From Alitta virens (lineage: Eukaryota; Annelida; Polychaeta; Phyllodocida; Nereididae): a stretch of DNA of 64,000 nucleotides. The position numbers and the translations under genes were made by a program. A model generated the notes under the pieces. It saw only the letters and a program-made list of their open reading frames with translations, searched no databases and had not been told where the DNA came from. The DNA lies in assembly GCA_932294295.1 (NCBI GenBank), contig OW028583.1:1887501-1951500 (forward strand), given 5' to 3'. The first letter of the stretch is position 1; each line of letters begins with the position of its first letter. Shown here piece after piece: positions 37,865 through 50,200 of this stretch.

Positions 37865-40260
37865 TTATAGATCTTTCAACCATTTTGATGAAAATGTCTA
37901 CCTCAATGATTTAGAAAATGGCCCGTATCTTATATTTTTGATGATGTTGATGACCAGTTGTGGTTTCACAACAAACTCCTAAACATTGTTGTTAAAAATA
38001 CACCACCTAAACAGAGATTAATTAAATCAATCAACTACCATACATGAATGACAACCTACGAAAAGCCATAAATGTAAAAGCCGCTCTGAAGTGCAAGTAC
38101 TCACAATAAAAACCAGGAGTCATGGTCCAAGTACCACAAAAAACTAAATCCAGTAAATAACTAAAAAAGACCTCCCTCAAGGCATACAGTTCGACCATTT
38201 ATCACAGACAAAAGCAGATCTAATAATCAAAACGTTGTATTTAATGAAAGTGATGCATTAGTAATTAAATAACACATTTGACATGTCTAATACTTTTAAT
38301 GATTACTTTGTCAATGTCACACAAGATCTGTGTGAATCTGATGATATGTCAGTTCTCCAAGTAATAGATCATTACAAAGATCATCTGAGCATCAGAGTGA
38401 TCAACTGTCATGTAAAACCTGAACAAAAACTTTAACTTCAGCCCTCTAACCACCACTAAGATATACAAAACTAAACGACTTAAATCCCAAAAAAGCTGCA
38501 GGCTTCGATAACATATCACCAAAATTCTTCAAAACAGGTGCAAAAATACTTTGTGAAACATTAACACCTATCATAAAATATAGCTTATAGGTATCTACCC
38601 GGATTATGCAAAAAGAGCTGAAGTTTCACCTCCATACAAGAAAGAGCTAAAAGATGATCAGTTAAATAAATCAAACTACAGACCCTTAAGTATACTAACT
38701 TCAACATCAAACTTTTTGTAAATATTATTTGCGAACAAATATTAGATCACATAAATGATCTACTAATACACTAATCTTGCAGCTTATAGAAAACACTACA
38801 TGGCCAAATGTGCCACGTGTGTTTTCCATGAGAAGGATAAACGCATGGAAAACGCATGGTTTTTAGATAATTATAATAAGGAAAAAACCATGCGTTTTCC
38901 ATGCGTTTATCCTTCTCATGGAAAACACACGTGGCACATTTGGCCATGTACAGTTGCAACAATGTACTTTTAAAATGTGTAGAAAGTTGGCGCCAATCAC
39001 TAGACAACAACCAACATGTAGGTTGTGTACTGATCGACCTGTCCAAAGCTTTTGACTCTTTACCTCATTGTTGACTCATAGCTAAGTTACATGCTTACAG
39101 TTTCTCTGTTGAATCATGCACTTACATAAGTACTTGAATGTTAGAAAACAGATTTTAAAGATAGGCCATATCAAAAGTAATTGGTTATCACTGAAAACTG
39201 GTGTTCCACAGGGGTCAGTAACAGGACCGCTTTTGTTTAATGCATTCATAAACAATCTCATAATATCACTCAAAAACATATGTGAAGTCTATAACTATGC
39301 AGATGACAACACTCTCTCTGTATCTCATTCCAACCCATCTGAGATCAAATATACTTTAGAATGTGCCTCGCAGGCAGCATTCACATGGTTTAAACATAAT
39401 TTCATAAAGGCTAACCCTGCCAAATTCCAAGCAATATGCGTAATTAGCAAAAATGAGATTTCCATAGAATATGAAATAAATGGGAACACCATAAAATCTG
39501 AAAAAGTTGTTAAGCTTCTAGGAGTTCAGATTGACTGCACATTATCATTTTCTCAACATGCATCTCTGATATGCAAAAAAGCTGCCAAACAGATAAATCT
39601 ATTAAAAAAGTCATGAAAAAGTTTTGACAACTTAACAAAATTAAAAATATATGAACAATAAAATGCAGGAATTGAAGTGGTGTCTCAGGGTGGAGAAATC
39701 GTCATGCCCTAAATTGTTTGTACTGATGAATCTTTCATAAAATCAAACTTCCTGTTTTGCTCTGTAGCGTATAATACTTTCAACGTAACAAATGACGAGA
39801 AAATTGAAAAACTAAATGATAGAACACTGAGACTCGTTTGCAATGATTATCAATCATCTTTTGGAGATATTTTAAAAGAAACTGGTAAAAAAAACTATTA
39901 TTTGTGAGTCAAAAATGTTCATCATGCAGTAGAACCAAGTGTTCAAATTAATCAATGGTATGTCACTTGCTATTGAATCCAACTTCTTTGAAAGGCAATG
40001 CACTCCTTACTTCATGAGAGACAATTTTAATTTAGTAAAACCCATGTTTAATATTTTCAAGTATGGACATAAGTATTCCTCTATCAAGGTGCTTCCCTAT
40101 GGAATAGTTTCCCATATCATATAAATCTTGCTTCAGGTATATCAAGCAAAACACTCCAACCATATAATGGGGTTAATGTGAGACATGGTGTGGACTCCCA
40201 GTCTTATCATCTCATCATTACATCAACTTCTGTCTGGAATGTATTCATCCTCTCCTAATA
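37865..40260 (+). pseudogene. LINE ORF2 remnant, copy B (RT core present, frames broken)
   Basis: The first recognisable part is FDDVDDQLWFHNKLL...PPKQR and NDNLRKAIN, the usual linker after the endonuclease. After several frame breaks, RT blocks follow: DLSKAFDSLPH (palm motif A, about 39040), LKTGVPQGSVTGPLLFN (motif B), YADDNTLSVSHSNP (motif C, about 39295-39330) and KVVKLLGVQIDC. The clean frame 39116-39616 covers motifs B to the thumb. This is a Jockey/CR1-like non-LTR retrotransposon pattern (clade is inference), 5' truncated, with a MITE at 38799. Not functional. Confidence 0.9.
38799..38948. mobile_element. CATGGCCAAATG MITE in the LINE, empty site known
   Basis: 150 bp with ends CATGGCCAAATGTGCCACGT and its inverse complement. 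The related LINE copy at 23840 has an uninterrupted CTACAGTTGCAACAATG, while here CTA is followed by the MITE and then TACAGTTGCAACAATG. The insertion therefore duplicated TA, as Tc1/mariner elements do. Confidence 0.93.
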
Positions 40261-41712
40261 GTGACTGAATGAGTAATCTTGTGTATTTCTAGACATTTGA
40301 ATAGAAGTATCTCCTCTGTTTTTAATTGGCTTGCCCTCATTAGATTAATTAGTAAATGAATAAGTTTAAATATCATTAAGCATCAGAATATTGTATTATT
40401 CAAAAACCGTGTGTTATTATAATATCATTTTATTATTTTCTTTAATTGTAATGCTATTTCGAAGTTACAATATTTTCAAATCACGAAAAATGTCCCCCAT
40501 TATACTCATGCCTAGATTAAAAGCTATTGAAATTGTCTCAAAATTTTACCTAAAGTTATATATGTGACATTATATAAATCGTTTTTACATTATATTTGGA
40601 AGACAAATTTGAAAAGTACACAAAGTTAAAGATGAATAAAAATTAAGTTACTTACCTTTAGAGCTGTGTGTGTGTCTGGCTAAACCAGACCTTTTTTTAA
40701 TGTGGGTTCGTCACTTTTTACAGTTTACTGAAGGCTGTGCAGTGACCGAAACGATAAGAAAGTTACTCATGGGAAACTGGTAAAAAAACTATTATTTGCA
40801 TGGGCGTAGCATATTTTAGGGATTACCCCCCCCCCCCCCTCCAATACACCTTGCTCTTGGGGCAAATGTTATCCAAATTAACAATGTCCAATATGATATA
40901 TGCATGATAGTAAATGTAATGCGCGAAATATAGTAATTAGGGGTAACTGTAAATGAGATCATTAACTGCTGGGGTTCATGCCATGCATCTTATTGCGAAC
41001 AGGTATATATATTCCAGTTGCAAGGTCTATAGAATGTCTTATAACTCATCTTATAGATCTGAATAGTCAGTGGCAGATCCAGCGCTGCCTCTAAGGGGGG
41101 GGGGGGGGGGGCAGCCTCTATGGTTAGCTGGACGAGCTGTGGTAGCACCCTTCGAGAGCTTCCAAGGACTGTGACCACTATGATTTTGTTGACAATATAG
41201 ATCAGGCGCGGATCCAGAGAGGGGGGGGGCACTGCCGGCGCCTCCGCCCCGTTCGGCGCCAATTTTCAATTGCACAAAAATAGCCAGATTATGATTACAT
41301 TGTCATATATTCTCTATAAGACATATAATGATGGAGGAAAAGTTGAAAATTCATATTTTCCCAAATCTCTAGATCTTAATTATTATACATAAACATACAT
41401 GAAAAAGAGCTTTTGAAAAATATGAATCAGAGTAATTTCACTTTCAAAACTTTAATAAGCAGTATTTCATACCTATTCATGTTTCATGTCATTTTAGAGA
41501 AGACATTGGGGTAAATATTATTTCTTTATTTTATTTCATATCTTTGTAGCCACCTGATGGAAATACAGACACCCTTTCGTGAAAATTCACTATTGCAATA
41601 GAAGCTGAGCTGGGGAATCCCCTGTCACTTAACTGTCATATATTCACTGCAATCAATGAATGATTGAATTTGTACTCTACACTCACCCTATTATTAGATA
41701 AATATCAGACAC

Positions 41713-42173
41713 TAGTGACATGGACTGGACCGGTTAGCCAGGGATGGTCCGATATTTTCAAAAGTGGTCCGGTCCTGGTCCGGTCCTGGTCCGGTCCTGG
41801 TCCGGTCCAGGGGTGAGCGGTCTGGTACTAGAGATCGGACTGGTTTGGCGGCGGTTCTTCGACATAACAGTTGTTTCACCAAATAAAAAGGTTCTTGTTT
41901 GACATAATTTGATGTATGGAATTATTGACAGGCAGGACAGACTAATAATTTCATTACTGCAATATTTATTTGTAAACAAAGAAACTGTCAATCAATCAGG
42001 AATTATTAATAACCAATTAAGATGTGTAAAATAAATTCAACATGCAATGCTTGGACCGGTGGTCCGGGGTAATAGGGTCAGGTTCCAATATTTTTCTAGT
42101 GGTCCGGTTTTTTAGCGGTTTGGGGTCGGACCGTGGACCGGACCGGTCCGAGGCGGTCTGGTCCACATTACTA
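41713..42173. mobile_element. Non-autonomous hAT element, 461 bp
   Basis: Ends TAGTGACATGGAC and, inverted, TAGTAATGTGGAC, with an exact 8-bp duplication TCAGACAC (41705-41712 and 42174-42181). The duplicate block in copy A lacks it. Subterminal GGTCCGGTCC(T)G repeats are tandem on the left and scattered on the right. The short minus-strand frames translate these repeats only. Confidence 0.92.
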
Positions 42174-43258
42174 TCAGACACATAGTTAATTAGATCTTTA
42201 CTCAAGCCTTATTTTTATTCTAATGTGTCTACAGGTCAATTTCAATGTTCTCAATGCTATGGGTCTGAAGCTCAGTCAGCTTATATGACCAGCTTCCAGA
42301 GGCAGATGTAATGATGAGATGATAAGGCATGGTACTTAATTAATATCTATAGTATTATATTATACTTAGCAATTATGTTGTGGTAAATTTCTAATTGTGT
42401 CCCCCTCCCCCAAATAAAGTTAATAAGTTTGCTATTTTTTTTTTTTTTGCAAATTTGTCGAGGTATGCTGCTACAGCCTACAGCCTCTTCTTTTTTTCTT
42501 TCTTTTTTTTTGTGCTGTATCTATTGGTATCCTAACCTTAATTAGTATCCATACTATGGGTGCTTTGCAAAATTATATATTGCACATTTGTTATCATGCT
42601 TATTTTGTCAAGTGATAACAATAACCCTTAGCGAACGTCCCAAAGGCTTATCCCATTTGAGGACGAATTGTTTTGTGGACAAATTGACCATCTGCGATCC
42701 CAGCGCCCTCTTTCGTTTTTGGCGACTCTGTGACTAATCCGTTTCCGTTTGTGATGTTTACAACTTCGCAAATTGCGTTTGTCCAATTAACCTGAAAATG
42801 GGTTGAAAGACGGGTGTTTTAGCCTGTCATTTAACTGTTAAAGGTGAGTACTTTCTATAATGGCTCTTTAAGTGGCAAATAGTCCAATAAAATGGCATTA
42901 TGTTTGATTCGTAGTTGATTACATGATCTGTCGCTTTTGTCAAGTAGTTTCATATTGTGTATAGTCTATAGACGTCTACATAATTCAGTTTTAATTGCGC
43001 AAGATAAATAACGTTCAGATAGTGCATGTGTCATTTTATTTTAGGGTAATAAATACATAAAGTTATGTCCTCAAGTTTCACCGCTTTAACTAATTCAGTC
43101 TAATTGTCATGATTGTACGATATCGATAGATAGATACATTTTATTTGACCATACGGAGTCAGTTTGATCCATTCGTCATAAACAAGGTACATAGAATGCA
43201 CAATACAATTATACATTGTTAATAAAGACACAAAAATTACATATATTGAATATACTAA

Positions 43259-44010
43259 TGTGATGTAGTGTCCCGGTGCCTCAGCAGTGACCCCACCTTC
43301 TAGCACTTGGCTAGGAGGGATATCCTTTGTGGCCGAATGGTTAGAGGTGTGGGTAAAGCTGCTCATGACATGGTGGACACAATCCGGGCACCTCTGTGAG
43401 CATGAATTAGGGGTTGAAGGCCAGGGTAGGCAGTTCGAATCCCGCTCACAGAGGGTATATAAATAGAATTGCGATGTTTGACTTGTGATGTTAGTCAAAA
43501 TCGCAAGAAAGTATGGGGGATGTGATGTAGTGTCCCGGTGCCTCAGCAGTGACCCCACCTTCTAGCACTTGGCTAGAAGGGATATCCGTTGTGGCCGAAT
43601 GGTTAGAGGTGTGGGTAAAGCTGCACATGACATTGTGATGTAGTGTCCCGGTGCCTCAGCAGTGACCCCACCTTCTAGCACTTGGCTAGAAGGGACATCC
43701 TTTGTGGCCGAATGGTTAGAGGTGTGGGTAAAGCTGCACATGACATGGTGGACACAATCCGGGCACCTCTGTGAGCATGAATTAGGGGTTGAAGGCCAGG
43801 GTAGGCAGTTCGAATCCCGCTCACAGAGGGTATATAAATAGAATTGTGATGTTTGACTTGTGATGTTAGTCAAAATCGCAAGAAAGTATGGGGGATGTGA
43901 TGTAGTGTCCCGGTGCCTCAGCAGTGACCCCACCTTCTAGCACTTGGCTAGGAGGGATATCCTTTGTGGCCGAATGGTTAGAGGTGTGGGTAAAGCTGCA
44001 CATGACACTA
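43259..44010 (+). repeat. Tandem array of a tRNA-like SINE unit
   Basis: A unit of about 260 bp starting TGATGTAGTGTCCCGGTGCC occurs as full, partial, full and partial copies (about 43259, 43519, 43637 and 43896). Inside are TGGCCGAATGGTTAGAGG (tRNA-Ser/Leu-like A box) and GCAGTTCGAATCCCGCT (B box), about 100 bp apart, then GGTATATAAATAG. The spacing is too long for a real tRNA. The long minus-strand frames here are simply the repeat translated. Confidence 0.88.
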
Positions 44011-44079
44011 ACTAAATACTACTTCATCATTGTTCATTGTCTTCAAGAACTACTGATCCAAATATTATATATCTTATTT

Positions 44080-44112
44080 ACTATACTATACTATACTATA
44101 CTATACTATAGC
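44080..44112. repeat. (CTATA)n microsatellite
   Basis: Six or more ACTAT units, followed by short TA, TTG and C runs up to about 44175. Confidence 0.9.
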
Positions 44113-44261
44113 ATCACAGTATATATATATGTTGTTGTTGTTGTGTTGTCATTATGTCAACCCCCCCCCCCCTTGACAGATTCTAACTAACTAGGCCACT
44201 GACTCAGCTTGAAATTTTTTATTTATTTCAGGGTGTATAATCTATGTGTTGTCAAGGAAAA

Positions 44262-47200
44262 ATGGCTGGCATTTGTGATTGTCCGGCATTAACTTGTGGC
44301 ATACTTCTCATCATCGTCTTTATTGATTGTGGTAAGTATAGCTTTAGTAGTAATATATATGGTTCTTCGCAATGCACGACCGAACTGTAAGTTTATTGGG
44401 TGAACAATTTACTATGTTAACATCAAGTGCTACATGGTATGCCATGTTCCAGCTAGGATTTGAATTTGGCATAGCAGACAAGAATATATATTAGGGCATA
44501 AAACGGCCCAGCGAGTTGAAAAGCAAAAGTAATTCAATAGATCTTCACTTAATTTCGGGCATGGCGCTGAGAAAATTTGGAATGGTGCAAGAGGCGTCGG
44601 GCATGGCACAGCGCCATGCTCAAATGGCCTAGCTGGAACACTGGTATGGCACGAAAGTAAAATACATTTGAACATTAACGAGGAAGCTATTTGCTATCAA
44701 TTGCCAATTTACTCATCATGAAATTGTTTGAAACGAATGGATCTGTGAAGTCATTTTTGGTGTACATTTCAGTTCTTGCAAAACAGACAACAGTCTTCCT
44801 TCTCGAGCAAGGATGCTTCACTCCTATGACGTGGCCAACTTTATGGCCGAGTATGGAGGAAATCGAGAGCTTCCCAATTCCTGACTCTCGGGTAATCAGC
44901 GTCAAAGGATATCTGAAAGTTCAGGTAGGAATCTGAAATGTTCCTAGACTAGATAAGTTAATTCATTGATAATCTATGGGTCAGCAACTTTGTATCACAA
45001 AATGTTACATAAGTTTAGGCTTACCAGCTAAAAGATAGTTTTGAGCTTCATGCACTGGATCATGAGAACCACATTTGGGGACTGATCAGTTTATAAAATT
45101 AAATATGGAGAAGGGGCGAGACTTGTGGTGTCCTTAGAATACGGACCAGTAAGTGGACACTTTCAGTAGTCCATTCCAAATTTTAGTGGTCGGTAAATTT
45201 AAAAATATTCTTCTGACACATGGCCTCATTAACCGACATATGAAGTGGATATCTAGCTCATTTGAGTGTAAACTGTAATCCCCTTTCACTTAAAATGATC
45301 TCTGTTTATATAAGTAGTGTTGGGTCATTCAGGGTTGTGGGATTAACTTGTTTCAAATAGAGTATACTGAGACCACAAATTTGAACCCAATGACTTGAGC
45401 TTTGCCTTATTGAACTTTTGATCGGTCTCCCGGAGTTAATCCGACGATCACATAACTGATACTTATTAATAGTCTCTAATATTTATACCACACACACGTT
45501 AATAGTAAACAAACTTTCTCGGGTGATACCACAGAGTTAATTTTTCAATATATCTCATTTGACCCTAGGCCTAAGGCCGACTGAAAAAACACATTTTAGT
45601 TTCTGATTATATTGTTTAAAAAATGTTGGGTCGGTAGGTCTGGGAACTTTTTCTATTCTTTTCAAGAGCAAACAAGTTGGGTTGGAAATTGGAGAAAAAA
45701 AAATTTCAGTCAGCATCATTGCATGTAACTGATGATCTGTCATTAAACTTCCCTTGCAGCTTTCTCGCAACCCACTATCATTCAGACCACTGGATAAATT
45801 CGCTTGTAAAGTTGCATTCGTGGCATCTCAGCCGGGCAGACGGTTGCTTTTACACTGGAAGTTCTTTGCGATAGGAGAGTCCCGATATGGCATGGACTGG
45901 TAAGTATTGCATAGTAACCCTTTTCATTTTATCAGATTAATAGATAGATAGAAAGATAGATGTTGAAAGGCAAGTTATTGCCGCTATCGAGGGTTGATTG
46001 ATGAGGTGAGAGAGAGAGGAGGAGTCCACCCATGTTACACATTTACCCCATGGGTGGGATCTTTTACTTGCCGCAGCATAGACACTGAGTACAAGGGACT
46101 GCCAATTTATAATAATCAATGCTTTCAGATGCTAGAATGAGTTTCAGTCGAGGGCTGCGCATTAGGTAACATTGAACTCGGCTGAAACCATTTTGTATTA
46201 ATCAGTGTCATTAATATCAGGCTAGTTGACTGCAGGAAACTAGTCTGCCATAGCTGCATTGTACATGATGAATTTATTGAGGGAAATGGGCTGTAATCAG
46301 GGTTGGTAAAAATCATGATTTTTTTTTTTAAATCAAAAAAGATCAGATTTTTTTAATATTTAGATTTTTTTTAATGATGTGAATGAGCCAAGTTTGATTA
46401 TTTTACCAGCATTCCTTCTTAAACTTACCGAAATATGCTCTGAAAATTAACAGAACTTTTTTTTAACAATTTGAGTTTTTGAAAAAAATTCAACAAAGAA
46501 AAATCATGTATTCAAATAAATCATGTTTTGAGTCATAAAAAATCAACAATTAAGATTTTTGAAAACTGGATTTTTTATATTTTTTGCCTTGATTTAAATC
46601 ATTGATTTAAATCGCCGGATTTAAATCTGCCAACCCTGGCTGTAATACAGTTGGTATGACTAACTATTTGGAACTGTCAGTCTTCGTTATAATGCACATC
46701 AGTTACGTGGGGGTCTGCTACAAGAGGAAGCAAAAACTTTGTTTAACAATGATGTCATTGTGCTAAAGCACCTATCAGTGAAGTTGGAGATCCAAATAAT
46801 TCTTGCCGAGAAAAATGGCAGATTAGGGAAATGTTAATTGTTTATGTCAGTCAGGATGTTTTCGATCCACCCCTGGACATCAAATGTTGTTATCATCCGC
46901 CACTTCGTTAATGGCCACATCTCTGCTGATGGATACTGTCTTTGGGGCAGTAGGACACCCCCGGGGGTCCTGATCACACAACTTCAGATTACATTCTGCC
47001 GCCCCTGGATATAGTCCACTTGGTAAGCTCCCATGCAGTATTTAATGAGACTATATGATTTAATTTTCAGGCTAAACGTCCTTGACCAAGGTAGTGACTT
47101 TGAGCTCTCCGGCAAAATGTGGGGGGCGCAGGACCAAGCTCTCAAAGGAGCCAAGCCACCACCCACCACAGACTATCACAGCATCAGCCCTGGGTTTAGT

Positions 47201-50200
47201 TTAGCCTACAAAGGACGGCCCTTCTACGATGCGTTCACCATCATTCTGACAGAGTTTGAAGGTAAGTCTCGCGTTATCAGCCCTTGAAGAAAAATATAAT
47301 TTTATTAGGCTTGATTTCGGGATTCTCATCGCAATTTCTCAAGGGTCCTGTAGTGATTAACAAGTCAGTTCTGCTGCCTACAAAAACCCTGTTCTCATAT
47401 GCTTCGCACAGTTTTCTGTCAATAATTTGCAATATATTCAGTATTCTGTTGTCCGCTTTCCAATGTCCTTCATCTCATTGCCATGGTCCCTACCTGTCCT
47501 AATTAGCCCATCAGGTGCAGAAATACTGGACTTATAGCCCTAATCCACCACTCCGCTCTCCAATGCTGGAGTCTGGTAAATGTTAACACACGTTGATAGA
47601 GTTCCGGTTCGAAGGAAAGCACGGGCCACTACAAAAACATGCTGTCAGATACTGTATAATTGTCTTAACTTGAAAAAAAAGTTTAGATATGTACAGCTTA
47701 GACCCCAAGCTGCAAAAGGATATCCGTGTTGATGTATGTTTGAGTGTTCAACGTAATCGACAGTAATGTTTTTGTTCCATGCCCCATTGCCGCTGTGTTT
47801 AAGTTCAAACTGGAATTCTGCCACAGTATTTGCCTCCCACAACGGAGAGTGAAAATCCCAGTGCATTATGGGTATTAGCAAACCACTGAATAGTGGTTTT
47901 TCACGGAAGGTTCTCTATATATCCACCAGGTGGCTACAACAGAATACTGCAATTCTATTGGCTGAAAAAGTTCCCGCACCTTGGCTGTGATTGGCTGAAG
48001 GAAAGTGCATCCTAGCAGCAGTATTTTTAGTGCATTTTAATGTATATTTGACACCTTATCATTCAGTTGATTTATGTTATTTTTCTGAGAATGTTATATT
48101 TATTGAATAAGTCAGTGATTATATCTTCTATGTCTGAAAAGCAAAGTAATAAGAGGAGAGAAAGGATTTGTGTCTTGCTGAACTCAGGGCTGCTCAGTGA
48201 AAATACTCTATTGCCTTTCAGATGCCCTACAGCCCAGTATGGTGTGTCCTGAGGGCTTCTTCGCTTGTCAACCTGGTTACCCCATGTGTCTCACACCTGA
48301 CCTTGTGTGTAACTCCGTGTCAAATTGTGGAGCGTTCAGCAATAGTGATGAAGACCCTGAAGTGTGTGTGACACCAGCAAGCCGTAAGTATCAGTAGATG
48401 TACAAGCAGGTACATCAGTACAATGGAATGCAAAAATTAAGACCACGAGGAATTACTGAAGTGGTTTGAAGCGTATTTTCTCCAACTATATTATTGTATG
48501 CTGATTTTAATTTCGAGTCAGTTTTATCACTTAAAAATTCTTTGTCATTTATAATTAACTCTCCATTGCTGGTATTTATATACCTCCATTTTGATTACGA
48601 TTTTATTCATCAGTATTTACATTTAGCGGATTAATCTCCTTTTTCGGATTGACGACATTAGATAAATCTTATCTTATCAATGAAACAGTCTTAATATTGA
48701 GGTAGATTTTGCGACCCCGTAAATTATGTTGGATTTTAATAATGGTCATTTGCATTCACAGGTTTGTCAGAAAAAGCAGGCACTCCAGTGGGACTGATAG
48801 GGGCATTGTGTGGAATTCTCGTAACAGCTCTTATAGTAGCTGCCGTCGCCACATCAATTTACATTTTGAAAAGGTTAGTCGTCGGGTTTAGTACAGTATA
48901 GCGGACCAAATTTATGCCCATATTTGGCGTCCATGACATATTTAAAAAATATCATTATTTTTAGCCAAATTTAGTTCTAGCACATGAGGAATAATATTTG
49001 CAGCGGGGGTTTCAGGGTGGAAGCCCCCCCCCCCCCCCCCCGATAATTTGTAAAAAAATAAACAATGTCTTGCCTTGAAGTGAAAATAGCGTGTTTTTTT
49101 TTTTATATGAAGTCATTAATTGAATTCAGGCATATGACGTCATAGGCATGGCAACGATGCTCGCTAAATAAGGTCATAAATTTGGGTCCGCTATACTGTA
49201 CTTTTTCCAATTGTCTTTTAAATAGCATGATGAGTATTTTAAGTTATTGGTGTATTTGTGAAACAGAGAATGTCATTGGTGTTGCGTTGTTCGCCATTTT
49301 TTGGTGTTACACCGATGCAAACTCTGATGCACATTATTAGCTATTATTTATTATTTTAATCGTTATTATTAACATGTTATAGTAAATGTACTGTATATAA
49401 AATATTCAAATGCACTTGACAGTGTAAAGATAAAATCAGAGTCTAAAAATCGATAAAATCATATTTAAATGAAGTCGATTTATATAAATTAAAATAAAAG
49501 AGAGTCAGTTAAAAGCAATATTAAACAAATGAGTCTTTAAGTTCTTCTTGAAAACTGACACTGATGTGATCTTCCTTAAGTGAGTAGGTAAGCCGTATTT
49601 GATGTAATCATCTATTTGGTGAAGTCAATTTTCTTTTATTGTATGCAGCACTAGTAATAGACCTTAATAAACTCCCTTAATAAAGTAAGTTGTTTGTAGA
49701 CATCATATGTTTTGCTTATATAGTACGAAAAATGTCTAAATTTCTAACTGTATATGAAGACAAGTTACGTTGATGATCTCTTTAAACTTCTACTGTTTTT
49801 TGACAGAGAAACCCTCATTCTCATTGCATTCACTTCTCTGTCTTGAGAGGTGAGCTGGTTGATTGTTTTGATATTGTTGTAATCCAGCCTCTGTATGGCG
49901 AACGAGTTAGAACTGAGCCACTAAGCATGAAGATGGCCGGTTATTCGGCAGATTTTTGAAATTACAACCCTATCTTGAGAAAAATCTCGAAATTATGGCT
50001 GTTTTCGCTGTATTTGGTCGATTTTATGGCTCTTAGCCTTGAATGCAGCCTACTACAGTGCCCCTGGTGGCGAATATAAGAACTACTGAGCACAGTTGTG
50101 AGCAGAAACCCCCAGTGTCAGATTTGGCTCCTCCCCACAACACTGGATCCCAGCTTGTCAGATTATCCAGAACTGGCTAATTCGAACCACTGACCATGTG

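Larger units (their letters stand above)
38080..42703. repeat. Duplicated LINE-bearing block, copy B
   Basis: Collinear with 23170-25757. It is longer because copy A lost the RT core and about 300 bp near 40250-40560, while copy B gained a TA-MITE (38799-38948), sequence around 40860-41520 and a hAT element (41713-42173). Shared blocks end at GACCATCTGCGAT. Confidence 0.82.

Noticed and set aside
41758..42205. Pro/Gly/Asp-rich minus-strand frames
   Set aside because: They only translate GGTCCGG repeats inside a hAT element with clear TIRs and target duplication.
43330..43460. tRNA-Ser or tRNA-Leu gene
   Set aside because: The A-to-B box distance is about 100 bp and no anticodon arm fits; it is part of a repeated SINE-like unit.
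43100..43933. Minus-strand frames of 152 and 123 codons with repeated MGSLLRHRDTTSH sequence
   Set aside because: They are translations of the tandem SINE-like unit and repeat with it; pol III boxes explain the sequence better.
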